Shown in pieces: positions 33,044-41,337 of a stretch of DNA of 46,932 nt. The notes beneath the pieces are model-generated. The model saw only the letters and a program-made list of their open reading frames with translations, searched no databases and was not told where the DNA came from. A program made the position numbers and the translations under genes. Origin of the DNA: Sediminibacterium sp. (lineage in GTDB: Bacteria > Bacteroidota > Bacteroidia > Chitinophagales > Chitinophagaceae). The stretch covers positions 1 to 46,932 of the forward strand of contig JANREK010000003.1 in the NCBI GenBank assembly GCA_030726065.1, in the 5' to 3' direction. The number at the start of each line of letters is the position of its first letter. Within the stretch, counting starts at the first letter, position 1.

Positions 33044-34339
33044 ATGAGCAAACAACAAACGGTCGCATTTCACACTTTAGGCTGCAAATTGAATTTTTCA
33101 GAAACCTCCACATTGTCGAGACAATTGGAACAAAATGGTTTTGAAAAGAAGGATTTTGGGGATAAAGCGGATGTGTATGTCATAAATACTTGCTCGGTTA
33201 CTGAAAATGCAGATAAGGAATGTCGCCAACTGGTGCGTCGGATCCAGCGCAGATCTCCTGAAAGCTTTGTAGTCATTACAGGCTGCTATGCACAATTAAA
33301 ACCTCAGGAAATAGCTTCCATTCCGGGGGTTGATTTAGTATTAGGTGCTGCAGAAAAATTTAACTTAATTAAACACCTTGCCAATTTAACCAAGGGCGAT
33401 GCCGCAAAAATTTATAGCTGCGAAATTGATGATGTTTCCGACTTTCACAGTTCATTTTCAGTGAATGATCGAACGCGTAGCTTTTTAAAGGTACAAGACG
33501 GCTGTGATTATAGTTGTACATTTTGCACCATCCCACTAGCTCGTGGTAAAAGCCGAAGTAACAGTATTGAAAATGTAGTGCAACAGGCAAATGAATTAGC
33601 AAGTAATAATGTGAAGGAAATTGTTTTAACCGGTATTAATTTGGGTGACTTTGGAAAAGGACAAACCGGTGGCAAAAAACACGATGAAAGTTTTTTTGAT
33701 TTAGTAAAAGCGCTGGACCAAGAAACCAATATTCCGAGATATCGCATATCCTCCATTGAACCCAATTTAATCACGAATGAAATAATAGATTGGGTGGCGA
33801 ATAGCGATCAGTTCATGCCGCATTTTCATATTCCTTTGCAAAGTGGATCAGATGCTGTTTTAAAATTAATGCAGCGCAGATATACCAGAGATTTGTATCT
33901 AGAGCGCGTGCAACATATCAAAAAAATAATGCCACATGCATGTATTGGCGTTGACGTAATAGTTGGATCCCCAGGGGAAACAGAAGATTATTTTAAAGAA
34001 AGTTTGGATTTTATTCATGCACTTGATATTTCCTATTTGCATGTATTCACCTACTCCGAACGTGCTGCCACTAAGGCTTTGACCATTAAGCCAGTCGTCC
34101 CTATTTCCGTACGACAGGAGCGCAATAAAATTTTAAGGAATTTATCCTACCAAAAATTACAATATTTTACAGCACAGCATTTGGGGGAAACTAGAAAAGT
34201 ATTATTTGAATCGCCAAAGGCTACAAAAGAAAATCCCAGCCAATTAATGCTGGAAGGATATACCGATAATTATATTCGTATTGAAACTCCTTATCGAGAA
34301 GAATGGAGCAATCAACTTATAGACTGGACTTTGTCTTAA
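33044..34339 (+). CDS. mtaB: tRNA t6A37 methylthiotransferase MtaB
   Basis: Radical-SAM enzyme adding a methylthio group to t6A37 of ANN-decoding tRNAs. From the ATG at 33044 it has 431 aa. The N-terminal UPF0004 domain has TLGCKLNFSETS, VINTCSVTENADKECRQ and ITGCYAQ, three cysteines for the auxiliary cluster. The radical-SAM motif is CDYSCTFCTIP. Downstream are TGINLGDFG, RISSIEPNLI, HIPLQSGSDAVLKLMQRRY, and a C-terminal TRAM-like segment (LMLEGYTDNYIRIETPY). The GCKLN signature separates MtaB from MiaB and RimO. Confidence 0.95.
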   Translation: MSKQQTVAFHTLGCKLNFSETSTLSRQLEQNGFEKKDFGDKADVYVINTCSVTENADKECRQLVRRIQRRSPESFVVITGCYAQLKPQEIASIPGVDLVLGAAEKFNLIKHLANLTKGDAAKIYSCEIDDVSDFHSSFSVNDRTRSFLKVQDGCDYSCTFCTIPLARGKSRSNSIENVVQQANELASNNVKEIVLTGINLGDFGKGQTGGKKHDESFFDLVKALDQETNIPRYRISSIEPNLITNEIIDWVANSDQFMPHFHIPLQSGSDAVLKLMQRRYTRDLYLERVQHIKKIMPHACIGVDVIVGSPGETEDYFKESLDFIHALDISYLHVFTYSERAATKALTIKPVVPISVRQERNKILRNLSYQKLQYFTAQHLGETRKVLFESPKATKENPSQLMLEGYTDNYIRIETPYREEWSNQLIDWTLS

Positions 34340-34377
34340 CTTGGCAATAATTAAACTAAGCAATTAAAGAGCATTTA

Positions 34378-34896
34378 TTAAACTACTGAAATTTCAGCTA
34401 ATTTAAATTCAACCAACATCATCATATTAATGCTTTGTAATTCTACAAACACCGTTTTCTTACCAGACCGGATGACTTCTCCTTTTTGACCCATAAATAA
34501 GCCCTGATTAATTGAAACTTTGGTTTGCGTTGGCAAATTAGTCATATTCACCACTTGTATAGAGGCATTGGCAAGACCTAAATATTTTCTAATGGTTTCA
34601 ATTTCATTATCCCTAATGATTGCTGGCTTTTTTTCAAAATATAAAAAATTCACTACGCCAATGGTGCCTAATACTTTACTATGTTCTTCCTTATCTATTT
34701 TAACAAAAACGTAGGATCTAAATAAAGGTTCTTCAATAATTTTTTTTCGATCCGACCACTGTCTTTCTTTTTTTTGAACAGGACACCAGCTTTCTATGCT
34801 TGATTTCAACAACAAGCCTTCCACCTTTTTCTCCCACTTTGACTTTGTATAAATTACATGCCATCTTTTCACTTTATCCAATGCTTCCACTTTCAT
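34378..34896 (-). CDS. UpxY-family NusG-like transcription antiterminator
   Basis: Specialised NusG paralogue of 172 aa. The NGN domain covers WHVIYTKSKWEKKVEGLLLKSSIESWCPVQKKERQWSDRKK... and EEPLFRSYVFVKIDKEEHSKVLGTIGVVNFLYF. The C-terminal KOW-like part is GLFMGQKGEVIRSGKKTVFVELQS. UpxY proteins normally open capsule polysaccharide operons and allow their readthrough. Here it lies 14 nt downstream of the Prc gene and no glycan genes are near. It could act in trans on a distant locus. The family assignment is firm; the target is unknown. Confidence 0.88.
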   Translation of the reverse strand: MKVEALDKVKRWHVIYTKSKWEKKVEGLLLKSSIESWCPVQKKERQWSDRKKIIEEPLFRSYVFVKIDKEEHSKVLGTIGVVNFLYFEKKPAIIRDNEIETIRKYLGLANASIQVVNMTNLPTQTKVSINQGLFMGQKGEVIRSGKKTVFVELQSINMMMLVEFKLAEISVV

Positions 34897-34910
34897 AATT
34901 CCCTTTTATA

Positions 34911-37070
34911 TTAATTCGTTTTTTTCGCTACAAAATTTTGCGCAGAAAATTCACCCAACAATTTACTTGCTTCATTGATCTGCGCATCCTTCGCAATAAC
35001 TTTTAACCAAGCTTGATAACGATCCTGTTTGGTTTTATCGGGATTATTATAAAACTTATTGTAATCCGCTTTCAGCGCAATCACCTGCATGCTATCTTTC
35101 AATTTTAAGCGATTATCATTTTGGATCATGGTGCTTTGTAATTGCTTACGGAAAGCTATATACTTATCCAATTTTAAGTGAACAGGACGATCTATTTGTG
35201 TGGAAACCCAAGCAAGTGTCTTTTTGAACGCGATCATGGAGGTATCCTTTGCAATTTTATCATTAACTTTTGCTGCAATTGCTGCAATTGGGGCATTACC
35301 AGGCCAAACTTGAAATTTAGTCCGTGACATTTCATCCCAAGGCAAGGAAGATTCATTGTCTTTTTCACGATACTTTAAAAATTCATACTCGTCAGGCAAT
35401 ATTACATCCGGCACAACCCCCTTGCGTTGTGTAGAACTACCAGTCACTCTATAAAATTTTTGGAAGGTTAATTTTACTGCACCATATTCTGTCTGAATAC
35501 CCAAATCATCTAAAGGTTTTCCAAAAGGAACGTTTCGTTGAACCGTACCCTTTCCATAAGTGGAGGTACTACCCATAATTATTCCTCGCTTATAATCTTG
35601 TATAGCCCCGGCAAAAATTTCACTTGCGGATGCACTAAATTCATTGACCATTACCACCAATGGACCATTATAAATACTGCCTGGCACTTCGTCTGATAAG
35701 GTTTGTGACCTGCCTTCTTTATTTCTAATTTGAACCATGGGTCCTTGATCAATAAACAATCCTGCCATTTGAACTACTTCATATAATGACCCACCACCAT
35801 TGTATCTGACATCAATGGCAATTCCTTTTACATTTTCCGCCTTCAGTTTTTCAACTTCCTTTGCAACATCTCTTGCACATCTTGCACCATCTTCGCGCTC
35901 AAAATCGGCATAAAAATCAGGCAATAAAATGTACCCATATTTATCAGCACCTTTTTGAATGATCGCGCTGCGCGCAAAACCCTCATCTAATACAATCTTC
36001 TCCCGCTTCAAGGCAACTATCTTATAAGATCCATCAGGCTTTCGGATTGTTAATCGAACTTCAGTACCCAAATTACCCCTAATTAATTTTACCGCATCGG
36101 TGGTTTCATAACCAGAAACATCTACAGGCTCGTCTGCGCCTTGTGCGACCTTTACAATTACATCATTTACCACCAGCTGTCCTGACTTCCAAGCTGCACC
36201 ACCCGGCTGAATACTTGCAATTTTAATACCATTGTCATCCTGGGTTAATTGTGCGCCAATACCATAAAAAGTACCACTCATTTGTTCAGTAAATGAACGC
36301 TTTTCAACAGGCGCCATATAGTCCGTATGCGGATCCATTAAGCCTGTAATTGTATTTAAAAAAAGTTCGAATCTTTTTTCTTTGTCAAATGTTTTTTCTA
36401 AACGTTCAAATCTTTTTAAATATTCTTTCTTCACGGAAGCGCGCGCTTCTCTTTCCAAAGTGGAATCGGCCTTAACAACAAATTTTTCTTTTGTTTTATT
36501 TTTTTCACGCTCCTCAGTTAAATTAACAAACCGATCTAATGTTTTATACTTTAATATTTGATGCCAATAAGTATATCTTTCCTTTTCATTCAAAGGTGCT
36601 AACTTAACGTCAACATCTAATAAAACAGAATCATCAATGGAAAAATCAAATGGAGATTTTATCACTGTTTCGAAAACCTTACGCGCTTCAATCACTCTCT
36701 TTTCATAAATTACACTTGTTGCGGGTTGAAATAAAATAGCCTCTCCATGAATTTCATCATCTAATTTTGTTTCATGTACACGAAGTACATTAATATCAGA
36801 TTGTAAGAAAATATTTTTCTCCGGATCTAAGGCTTTCAAATATTCCTTAAAAACATCTTTAGAAAAATCATCATCAATTTTTCGCGGACTATAGTGTTCC
36901 GTTTCTAACAAATACCCAATGGTGGAAAGTAATTTACGATGGCGAATTTCAGGCGACTCCCCGTTTTGTTTTTCCGTTGTTTTGAACGCAAAAAAAACTG
37001 CGCCAATAATGATTACGATTGTGAATACCTTCCACTTATTTTGCTTAATATAGGTCATAATGTTTCGCAT
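34911..37070 (-). CDS. prc: Carboxy-terminal processing (tail-specific) protease Prc, S41A
   Basis: Periplasmic serine protease of about 719 aa from the ATG at 37070 (MRNIMTYIKQ); an upstream TTG and a downstream ATG (37058) are alternatives. An N-terminal membrane anchor (KVFTIVIIIGAVFFAF) is followed by a Prc N-terminal helical region and a PDZ domain (GIGAQLTQDDNGIKIASIQPGGAAWKSG). The S41 catalytic domain has DVRYNGGGSLYEVV, VMVNEFSASASEIFAGAIQDYKRG with the serine in SASE, and the lysine in STYGKGTVQR. A C-terminal DUF3340-like region follows. Prc degrades tagged or envelope proteins and trims lipoproteins and penicillin-binding proteins in other species. Confidence 0.94.
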   Translation of the reverse strand: MRNIMTYIKQNKWKVFTIVIIIGAVFFAFKTTEKQNGESPEIRHRKLLSTIGYLLETEHYSPRKIDDDFSKDVFKEYLKALDPEKNIFLQSDINVLRVHETKLDDEIHGEAILFQPATSVIYEKRVIEARKVFETVIKSPFDFSIDDSVLLDVDVKLAPLNEKERYTYWHQILKYKTLDRFVNLTEEREKNKTKEKFVVKADSTLEREARASVKKEYLKRFERLEKTFDKEKRFELFLNTITGLMDPHTDYMAPVEKRSFTEQMSGTFYGIGAQLTQDDNGIKIASIQPGGAAWKSGQLVVNDVIVKVAQGADEPVDVSGYETTDAVKLIRGNLGTEVRLTIRKPDGSYKIVALKREKIVLDEGFARSAIIQKGADKYGYILLPDFYADFEREDGARCARDVAKEVEKLKAENVKGIAIDVRYNGGGSLYEVVQMAGLFIDQGPMVQIRNKEGRSQTLSDEVPGSIYNGPLVVMVNEFSASASEIFAGAIQDYKRGIIMGSTSTYGKGTVQRNVPFGKPLDDLGIQTEYGAVKLTFQKFYRVTGSSTQRKGVVPDVILPDEYEFLKYREKDNESSLPWDEMSRTKFQVWPGNAPIAAIAAKVNDKIAKDTSMIAFKKTLAWVSTQIDRPVHLKLDKYIAFRKQLQSTMIQNDNRLKLKDSMQVIALKADYNKFYNNPDKTKQDRYQAWLKVIAKDAQINEASKLLGEFSAQNFVAKKTN

Positions 37071-37190
37071 GTATGTTTCCAAAAATAGCGCAAAATAAGT
37101 TTGAAAGTGTTTAATTTGGTTAAAGAGCGCGTTTTTATGATAAAATTATAAAAACACGAAAACTAATTTTATTCGTCCTTAAAATTACCT

Positions 37191-37198
37191 TATTTTTG
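37191..37198 (+). promoter_or_regulatory. -7 box TATTTTTG for tRNA-His
   Basis: TAnnTTTG match ending 10 nt before the mature tRNA 5' end, consistent with a short precursor leader. Confidence 0.5.
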
Positions 37199-37208
37199 CC
37201 CCCCAAAT

Positions 37209-37283
37209 GGAGGGCGTAGCTCAGTAGGTTAGAGCGACAGTTTGTGGCACTGTAGGCCGTGGGTTCGAGACCCATCGTTCTCC
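37209..37283 (+). tRNA. tRNA-His(GTG)
   Basis: Complete cloverleaf. The acceptor GAGGGCG pairs with CGTTCTC (two G-U), with the His-specific extra G-1 at 37209 facing discriminator C73. D arm GCTC/GAGC, anticodon stem ACAGT/ACTGT with loop TTGTGGC (anticodon GTG), and T arm GTGGG-TTCGAGA-CCCAT follow. The 3' CCA is not encoded (CCC follows). Confidence 0.97.
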
Positions 37284-37290
37284 CCCTTTT

Positions 37291-37334
37291 AATCCTATTC
37301 TTACCAATTTAATTGTTAAGAATAGGATTTCTTT
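37291..37334 (+). terminator. Terminator of tRNA-His
   Basis: AATCCTATTCTTA and its perfect complement at 37317-37329 form a 13-bp stem with a 13-nt loop, followed by TCTTTT. A weak, AT-rich terminator directly after the tRNA. Confidence 0.75.
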
Positions 37335-37347
37335 TAAAAACAGCCCT

Positions 37348-37878
37348 ATGGAACTCTTTTTAATCCCCATTTTGACTGGCTTATTCGGCTGGCTGCTTAT
37401 TTGGTTATTTGGAAAAAGCCTTTTTTTTCCAACAAAAGCAATTCAAATTGGCGGTTTTTCATGGGAATCCCCGCTGTCTCACTTAATTCATCAATTCCCT
37501 ATTGAATTGCTTATACCCAATGAATCGGAGAGCGAAGCAAGTTTTAAAGCAATGCAGCCTTTAATGGAGGAAAAACTAGATTTCTTCTTTAATCATACGA
37601 TCAAGGACAAATTACCCATGATGTCCATGTTTATAGGCGATAAAACCGTTGCCCAACTTAAATCGGTTTTTTTAGAAGAATTAGCCAGCATCTTCCCTCA
37701 GCTTATTGGGAAATTTGCTCAAAATACTAAAATGAATATCTCAAAATCATTGGCAACAAAATTGTCTGATACATTAGCGCCAATAGTCATGAAAGCGATA
37801 AGACCAATACAATGGGCTGCTTTTATCCTAGGGATTTGTTGGGGAGGCCTAATGGTGTTCTTTTTACATTCATTTTAA
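37348..37878 (+). CDS. DUF445-like membrane protein
   Basis: Protein of 176 aa with terminal hydrophobic segments: LIPILTGLFGWLLIWLFGKSLFFPTKA at the N-terminus and WAAFILGICWGGLMVFFLHSF at the C-terminus. The N-terminal helix ending in LFFPTKAIQIGGF resembles the DUF445/YheB opening (membrane helix, then a Pro-containing cytoplasmic turn). The middle is helical and amphipathic, with little conserved polar chemistry. It is shorter than classical YheB proteins. Function unknown; a scaffold between membrane helices is possible. It follows the tRNA-His terminator closely, with no box visible in the short gap. Confidence 0.65.
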   Translation: MELFLIPILTGLFGWLLIWLFGKSLFFPTKAIQIGGFSWESPLSHLIHQFPIELLIPNESESEASFKAMQPLMEEKLDFFFNHTIKDKLPMMSMFIGDKTVAQLKSVFLEELASIFPQLIGKFAQNTKMNISKSLATKLSDTLAPIVMKAIRPIQWAAFILGICWGGLMVFFLHSF

Positions 37879-37916
37879 ACAAATTCCTTTTAAACTGTAT
37901 TAATTAATTGCCGTTC

Positions 37917-37947
37917 ATAATATCTGAATACCACCCTTAGATATTAT
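37917..37947. promoter_or_regulatory. 9-bp inverted repeat upstream of TonB-type receptor
   Basis: ATAATATCT (37917-37925) and AGATATTAT (37939-37947) are perfect complements separated by 13 nt. They lie just before a near-consensus -7 box (GATATTTG) upstream of the receptor gene at 38003. Operator is possible; a weak hairpin is the alternative. Confidence 0.4.
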
Positions 37948-38002
37948 GCCTGATATTTGCAAAATCAAATAAACTCAAAGGTCCAATACACATCCAATAA
38001 GT

Positions 38003-40582
38003 ATGAAACAAAAAATAACAATCACATTTATTTTCATTTTTATCCAATTCATAAGCAATGCACAAAGGCCCACCGACTTGGCGCCAAAAGCGGCTGCAGG
38101 AAATATGAATATGGGCAGATATTATGGTAAAATTGTAGATGCAAATAAAAAAGGTATTGACGGTGCTACCCTACAAATCAAAGGAAGCAAGTATGACCCA
38201 ATGACCAAAAAAACTAGTGAAACTATTTTAGGTATCCAATTGACTGCTTCCAATGGCGATTTTAGTTTTGAAAATTTACCAGTGATGGGTAATTTAAAAT
38301 TAGTCATCTCCGCTATAGGATATAAAAAAATAGAGAACACCTTAAGCTTTAACATCAAAATGGGTGGCGGACAAAGCATGCAGCAAATGATGGCGATGGT
38401 GGATAAGGATTTAGGTAATATTAAATTAGAAGAAGATCCAACCGATTTGAAAAGTGTGACAGTAACCAGTACCGCACGCCCACAATTTGAAATGGGTATT
38501 GATCGTAAAATATTTAATGTAGATAAAAATATTGTCAGCAGTGGTCAGACTGCAGTGGAAGTAATGAAGAATATCCCAAATTTAAACGTTGATATTGACG
38601 GAAATGTTACCTTAAGAAACGCGACCCCTACCTTATTGATTGACAATCGACCTACCACTTTAACCATGGATCAAATTCCAGCAGACATCATTGATAAAGT
38701 AGAAATTATCACTAACCCTTCAGCAAAATATGATGCATCTGGTGGTAATGCTGGTATATTAAATATTGTATTAAAAAAGAATCGTAAAAATGGATACAAT
38801 GGTGGGATAAGAACTGGAATAGATATGCGTGGAAAATTTAGTGGTGGGGGTGATTTAAATATTAGAGATAGTAAATTAAATTTTTCATTAAGTGCAAACT
38901 CATTTGGTCGTAAATCCATAACCAATTCCACCAATAACCGACAAATTTTAGGGACTGCCCTTCCCACCTTTGCAAATACCACTAACGATGGTAAAAGAAA
39001 TGGCTCCTTTAACACTTATCGTGGCGGATTAGACTACTTACCTGATAACAGAAATACTTTCTCCTTATATGGAACCATAAGTCAGGGTGGCTCCTTGTCG
39101 AGTGGGGACCAAGTCATTGATTCCTTAATCGGTAATTTGAAAAAAAATTACACCCTTTCTAATAGTTCCAATTTTAACTATTTAAATAATGGTACGCAAA
39201 TAAGTTTCAAACATTTATTTGCAGAAAAGGGACATGAAATCACTGCCGATTTTAATTATAATGGGAGTAGTTTAGATACTTGGTCTAAAATAAACTCCTC
39301 TTTTTTAAACCAAGAAAGTAATGGCATTGGCGACAGAACCACCTATACCACTAATATCGATTATGCACGTGAGTTTAAAAATGAAATTAAATTTGAAGCA
39401 GGATTTAGATTGAATGTTCGCAGTAATTTTAACAGTAGAGATCAGTTCAGAAATAATATCTATTTAGGTAGCATCAGTAATAAATTCAAATTTGGCGAAG
39501 ATGTAGCAGCTGGTTATGTAAATTTAAATGGCAAGAAAAATAAATTTAGTTACCAATTGGGATTAAGGGCCGAAAGTCGGACAATGACAATTAATGTATT
39601 AAACTTTGCAGGCAAGGATTCCTTAAATAGAAAAATTTCAATTCCCGTTTCTTTATTCCCAAGTGCCTTTGTTACTTATAAAATAAATGACAAAGCAGAT
39701 ATGCAATTGAATTATTCAAAAAGAATTAGCGCACCTGACTTTTTTCAATTACAACCTTTTCCAGACTATAGTGATCCGCAAAATATAAGTGTAGGTAATC
39801 CAAATTTATCGCCCCAATTCACCCATTCATTTGAGTTTGGATATAATAATGCTTACCAAAAAGGATCCAATTTTTTAGCCAACGTATATTACAAATACAG
39901 CACTAACTTAATCTCGAATTATGTGTATAAGGCAATCAATCCCATTACAAATGATAGCGCCTATTATATCTCCTATATTAACGCGAACACCGCCATCACT
40001 TACGGTCTTGAGCTAAGCAATAAAACAACGATTAACAAATGGTGGGACGTTAACTTGAGTTTTAATTTATTTAATTCTTCCATACAAGCAACCATCCCTG
40101 GACAAAATGTAAATAACGATTTAGTAAGTTGGTTTAGTAAGATGAACCATAACTTTAAATTACCTAAAGGCTATTCTATTCAAGTAAGTGGTCAGTACCA
40201 AGCCAAAACAATTTTACCTCCAGGTGGCAGTGCAGGAGGATCAGGTCGCAGTTTTGGTGGCAGATTTGGTGGCGGACCACAATCAACAGCGCAAGGGTAT
40301 AATCTTCCTTATTTTGATTCAGACATAGCCATTAAAAAAGAATGGAAATTAACAGGTGGTCGTACTGCAAATGTATCCATCAGCGTTAGTGACCCTTTCA
40401 AAACAAGGATTACTAAAACTTATTCTGAAAGCTTATACTTTATACAGAATGATACTCGAATCAGAGATCAGCAATTTTTTAGAATTAACTTCTCCTATCG
40501 TTTTGGTAAATTTGACGTGAATTTATTAAGAAGAAAAAATAACAGAATGGAAGATGGTGGATCTATGGATCAAATGCAATAA
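38003..40582 (+). CDS. Outer-membrane TonB-dependent receptor-like protein (OMP_b-brl_3 family)
   Basis: Outer-membrane protein of 859 aa. The signal peptide is MKQKITITFIFIFIQFISNA. A carboxypeptidase-regulatory-like beta-sandwich follows (YYGKIVDANKKGIDGATLQIKGS...ENLPVMGNLKLVISAIGYKKIE). A plug domain contains TLLIDNRPTTLTMDQIPADIIDKVEIITNPSAKYDASG and GGNAGILNIVLKK. Then comes a long C-terminal barrel ending in the aromatic-rich INFSYRFGKFD region. A Gly/Ser-rich loop GGSAGGSGRSFGGRFGGG lies near residues 740-760. No SusD-like gene is adjacent, so this is not a classic polysaccharide utilisation locus. The ligand is unknown. Confidence 0.88.
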   Translation: MKQKITITFIFIFIQFISNAQRPTDLAPKAAAGNMNMGRYYGKIVDANKKGIDGATLQIKGSKYDPMTKKTSETILGIQLTASNGDFSFENLPVMGNLKLVISAIGYKKIENTLSFNIKMGGGQSMQQMMAMVDKDLGNIKLEEDPTDLKSVTVTSTARPQFEMGIDRKIFNVDKNIVSSGQTAVEVMKNIPNLNVDIDGNVTLRNATPTLLIDNRPTTLTMDQIPADIIDKVEIITNPSAKYDASGGNAGILNIVLKKNRKNGYNGGIRTGIDMRGKFSGGGDLNIRDSKLNFSLSANSFGRKSITNSTNNRQILGTALPTFANTTNDGKRNGSFNTYRGGLDYLPDNRNTFSLYGTISQGGSLSSGDQVIDSLIGNLKKNYTLSNSSNFNYLNNGTQISFKHLFAEKGHEITADFNYNGSSLDTWSKINSSFLNQESNGIGDRTTYTTNIDYAREFKNEIKFEAGFRLNVRSNFNSRDQFRNNIYLGSISNKFKFGEDVAAGYVNLNGKKNKFSYQLGLRAESRTMTINVLNFAGKDSLNRKISIPVSLFPSAFVTYKINDKADMQLNYSKRISAPDFFQLQPFPDYSDPQNISVGNPNLSPQFTHSFEFGYNNAYQKGSNFLANVYYKYSTNLISNYVYKAINPITNDSAYYISYINANTAITYGLELSNKTTINKWWDVNLSFNLFNSSIQATIPGQNVNNDLVSWFSKMNHNFKLPKGYSIQVSGQYQAKTILPPGGSAGGSGRSFGGRFGGGPQSTAQGYNLPYFDSDIAIKKEWKLTGGRTANVSISVSDPFKTRITKTYSESLYFIQNDTRIRDQQFFRINFSYRFGKFDVNLLRRKNNRMEDGGSMDQMQ

Positions 40583-40629
40583 TGAAACTTATCTTGAAAT
40601 AAAGCTTTAGTACTTTAATTCAATCTATA

Positions 40630-40670
40630 AAACCCAAAAGTAAAATTCAACCAATTTTATTTTTGGGTTT
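40630..40670. terminator. Terminator between receptor and pcm, overlapping pcm 3' end
   Basis: 18-position stem with one G-U: arms 40630-40647 and 40653-40670, loop CAACC, with AAACCC/GGGTTT core. The right arm runs into the last codons and stop (40657) of pcm on the opposite strand. A plus-strand T-run follows (TTTTTCC), ending the receptor transcript. Confidence 0.75.
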
Positions 40671-41328
40671 TTCCTTGTAACATGGGTACAAAAGAAAACT
40701 GATCAAAGGCCTCTTTTTTTACAGACCCGTCTCTTTTTTTGGTTAAGCGCATCATGCGTTGTGCAGTTTCAGATTCATCTAAAGGGATAATCATTTTACC
40801 ACTGGTTTTTAACTGGGCCCATAATTTTTCTGGCAAATGCGGCGCTGCAGCTGTAATTAGTATTTTATCAAAGGGCGCTAAATCTGGCAATCCCTCAAAC
40901 CCGTCACCAAAGAAAAATTGTACGTTCAAATACAAGTCCTTAAAAACATATTTAGCAGTTTTATCAAACAATTGCTTTTGTCTTTCAATGGTAAACACCT
41001 GGGCACCCATTTCGGCTAGAACTGATGTTTGATACATACTCCCTGTTCCAATTTCAAGTACTTTGTCCCCTTTTTTAATTTGTAATAATTGCGTTTGATA
41101 AGCAACTGTATACGGCTGTGATATAGTTTGATCTGCAGCAATTGGGAATGCGCGATCTTCATAAGCAATTTTATCAAAAGCAGAATCTAAAAAAAAATGT
41201 CTTGGTATTTTGCCAATAGCAGTAAGTACATTTTCATCTGTAATCCCTTTCTCTCTTAATAGAAGAACTAATTTTTCTCTCAATCCCTTATGCAGGTAGG
41301 CATCTACCAATGGCGCTGATTTATTCAT
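40657..41328 (-). CDS. pcm: Protein-L-isoaspartate O-methyltransferase
   Basis: SAM-dependent repair methyltransferase for damaged isoaspartyl residues; 223 aa. Motifs: AYEDRAFPIAADQTISQPYTVAYQTQLL (substrate region with the catalytic TISQP), the SAM loop VLEIGTGSMYQTSVLAEMG, and FDKILITAAAPHLPEKLWAQL. The SAM loop usually reads GTGSGYQ; Gly is Met here. Its C-terminal codons overlap the terminator stem of the convergent receptor gene. Nine nucleotides separate its start from the upstream phosphosugar mutase stop, so the two are probably cotranscribed. Confidence 0.94.
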   Translation of the reverse strand: MNKSAPLVDAYLHKGLREKLVLLLREKGITDENVLTAIGKIPRHFFLDSAFDKIAYEDRAFPIAADQTISQPYTVAYQTQLLQIKKGDKVLEIGTGSMYQTSVLAEMGAQVFTIERQKQLFDKTAKYVFKDLYLNVQFFFGDGFEGLPDLAPFDKILITAAAPHLPEKLWAQLKTSGKMIIPLDESETAQRMMRLTKKRDGSVKKEAFDQFSFVPMLQGKTQK

Positions 41329-41337
41329 GCTTTAGGG

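Noticed and set aside
38003..40582. SusC-type polysaccharide utilisation locus
   Set aside because: No SusD-like lipoprotein or glycoside hydrolase is adjacent, and the barrel resembles OMP_b-brl_3 rather than SusC.
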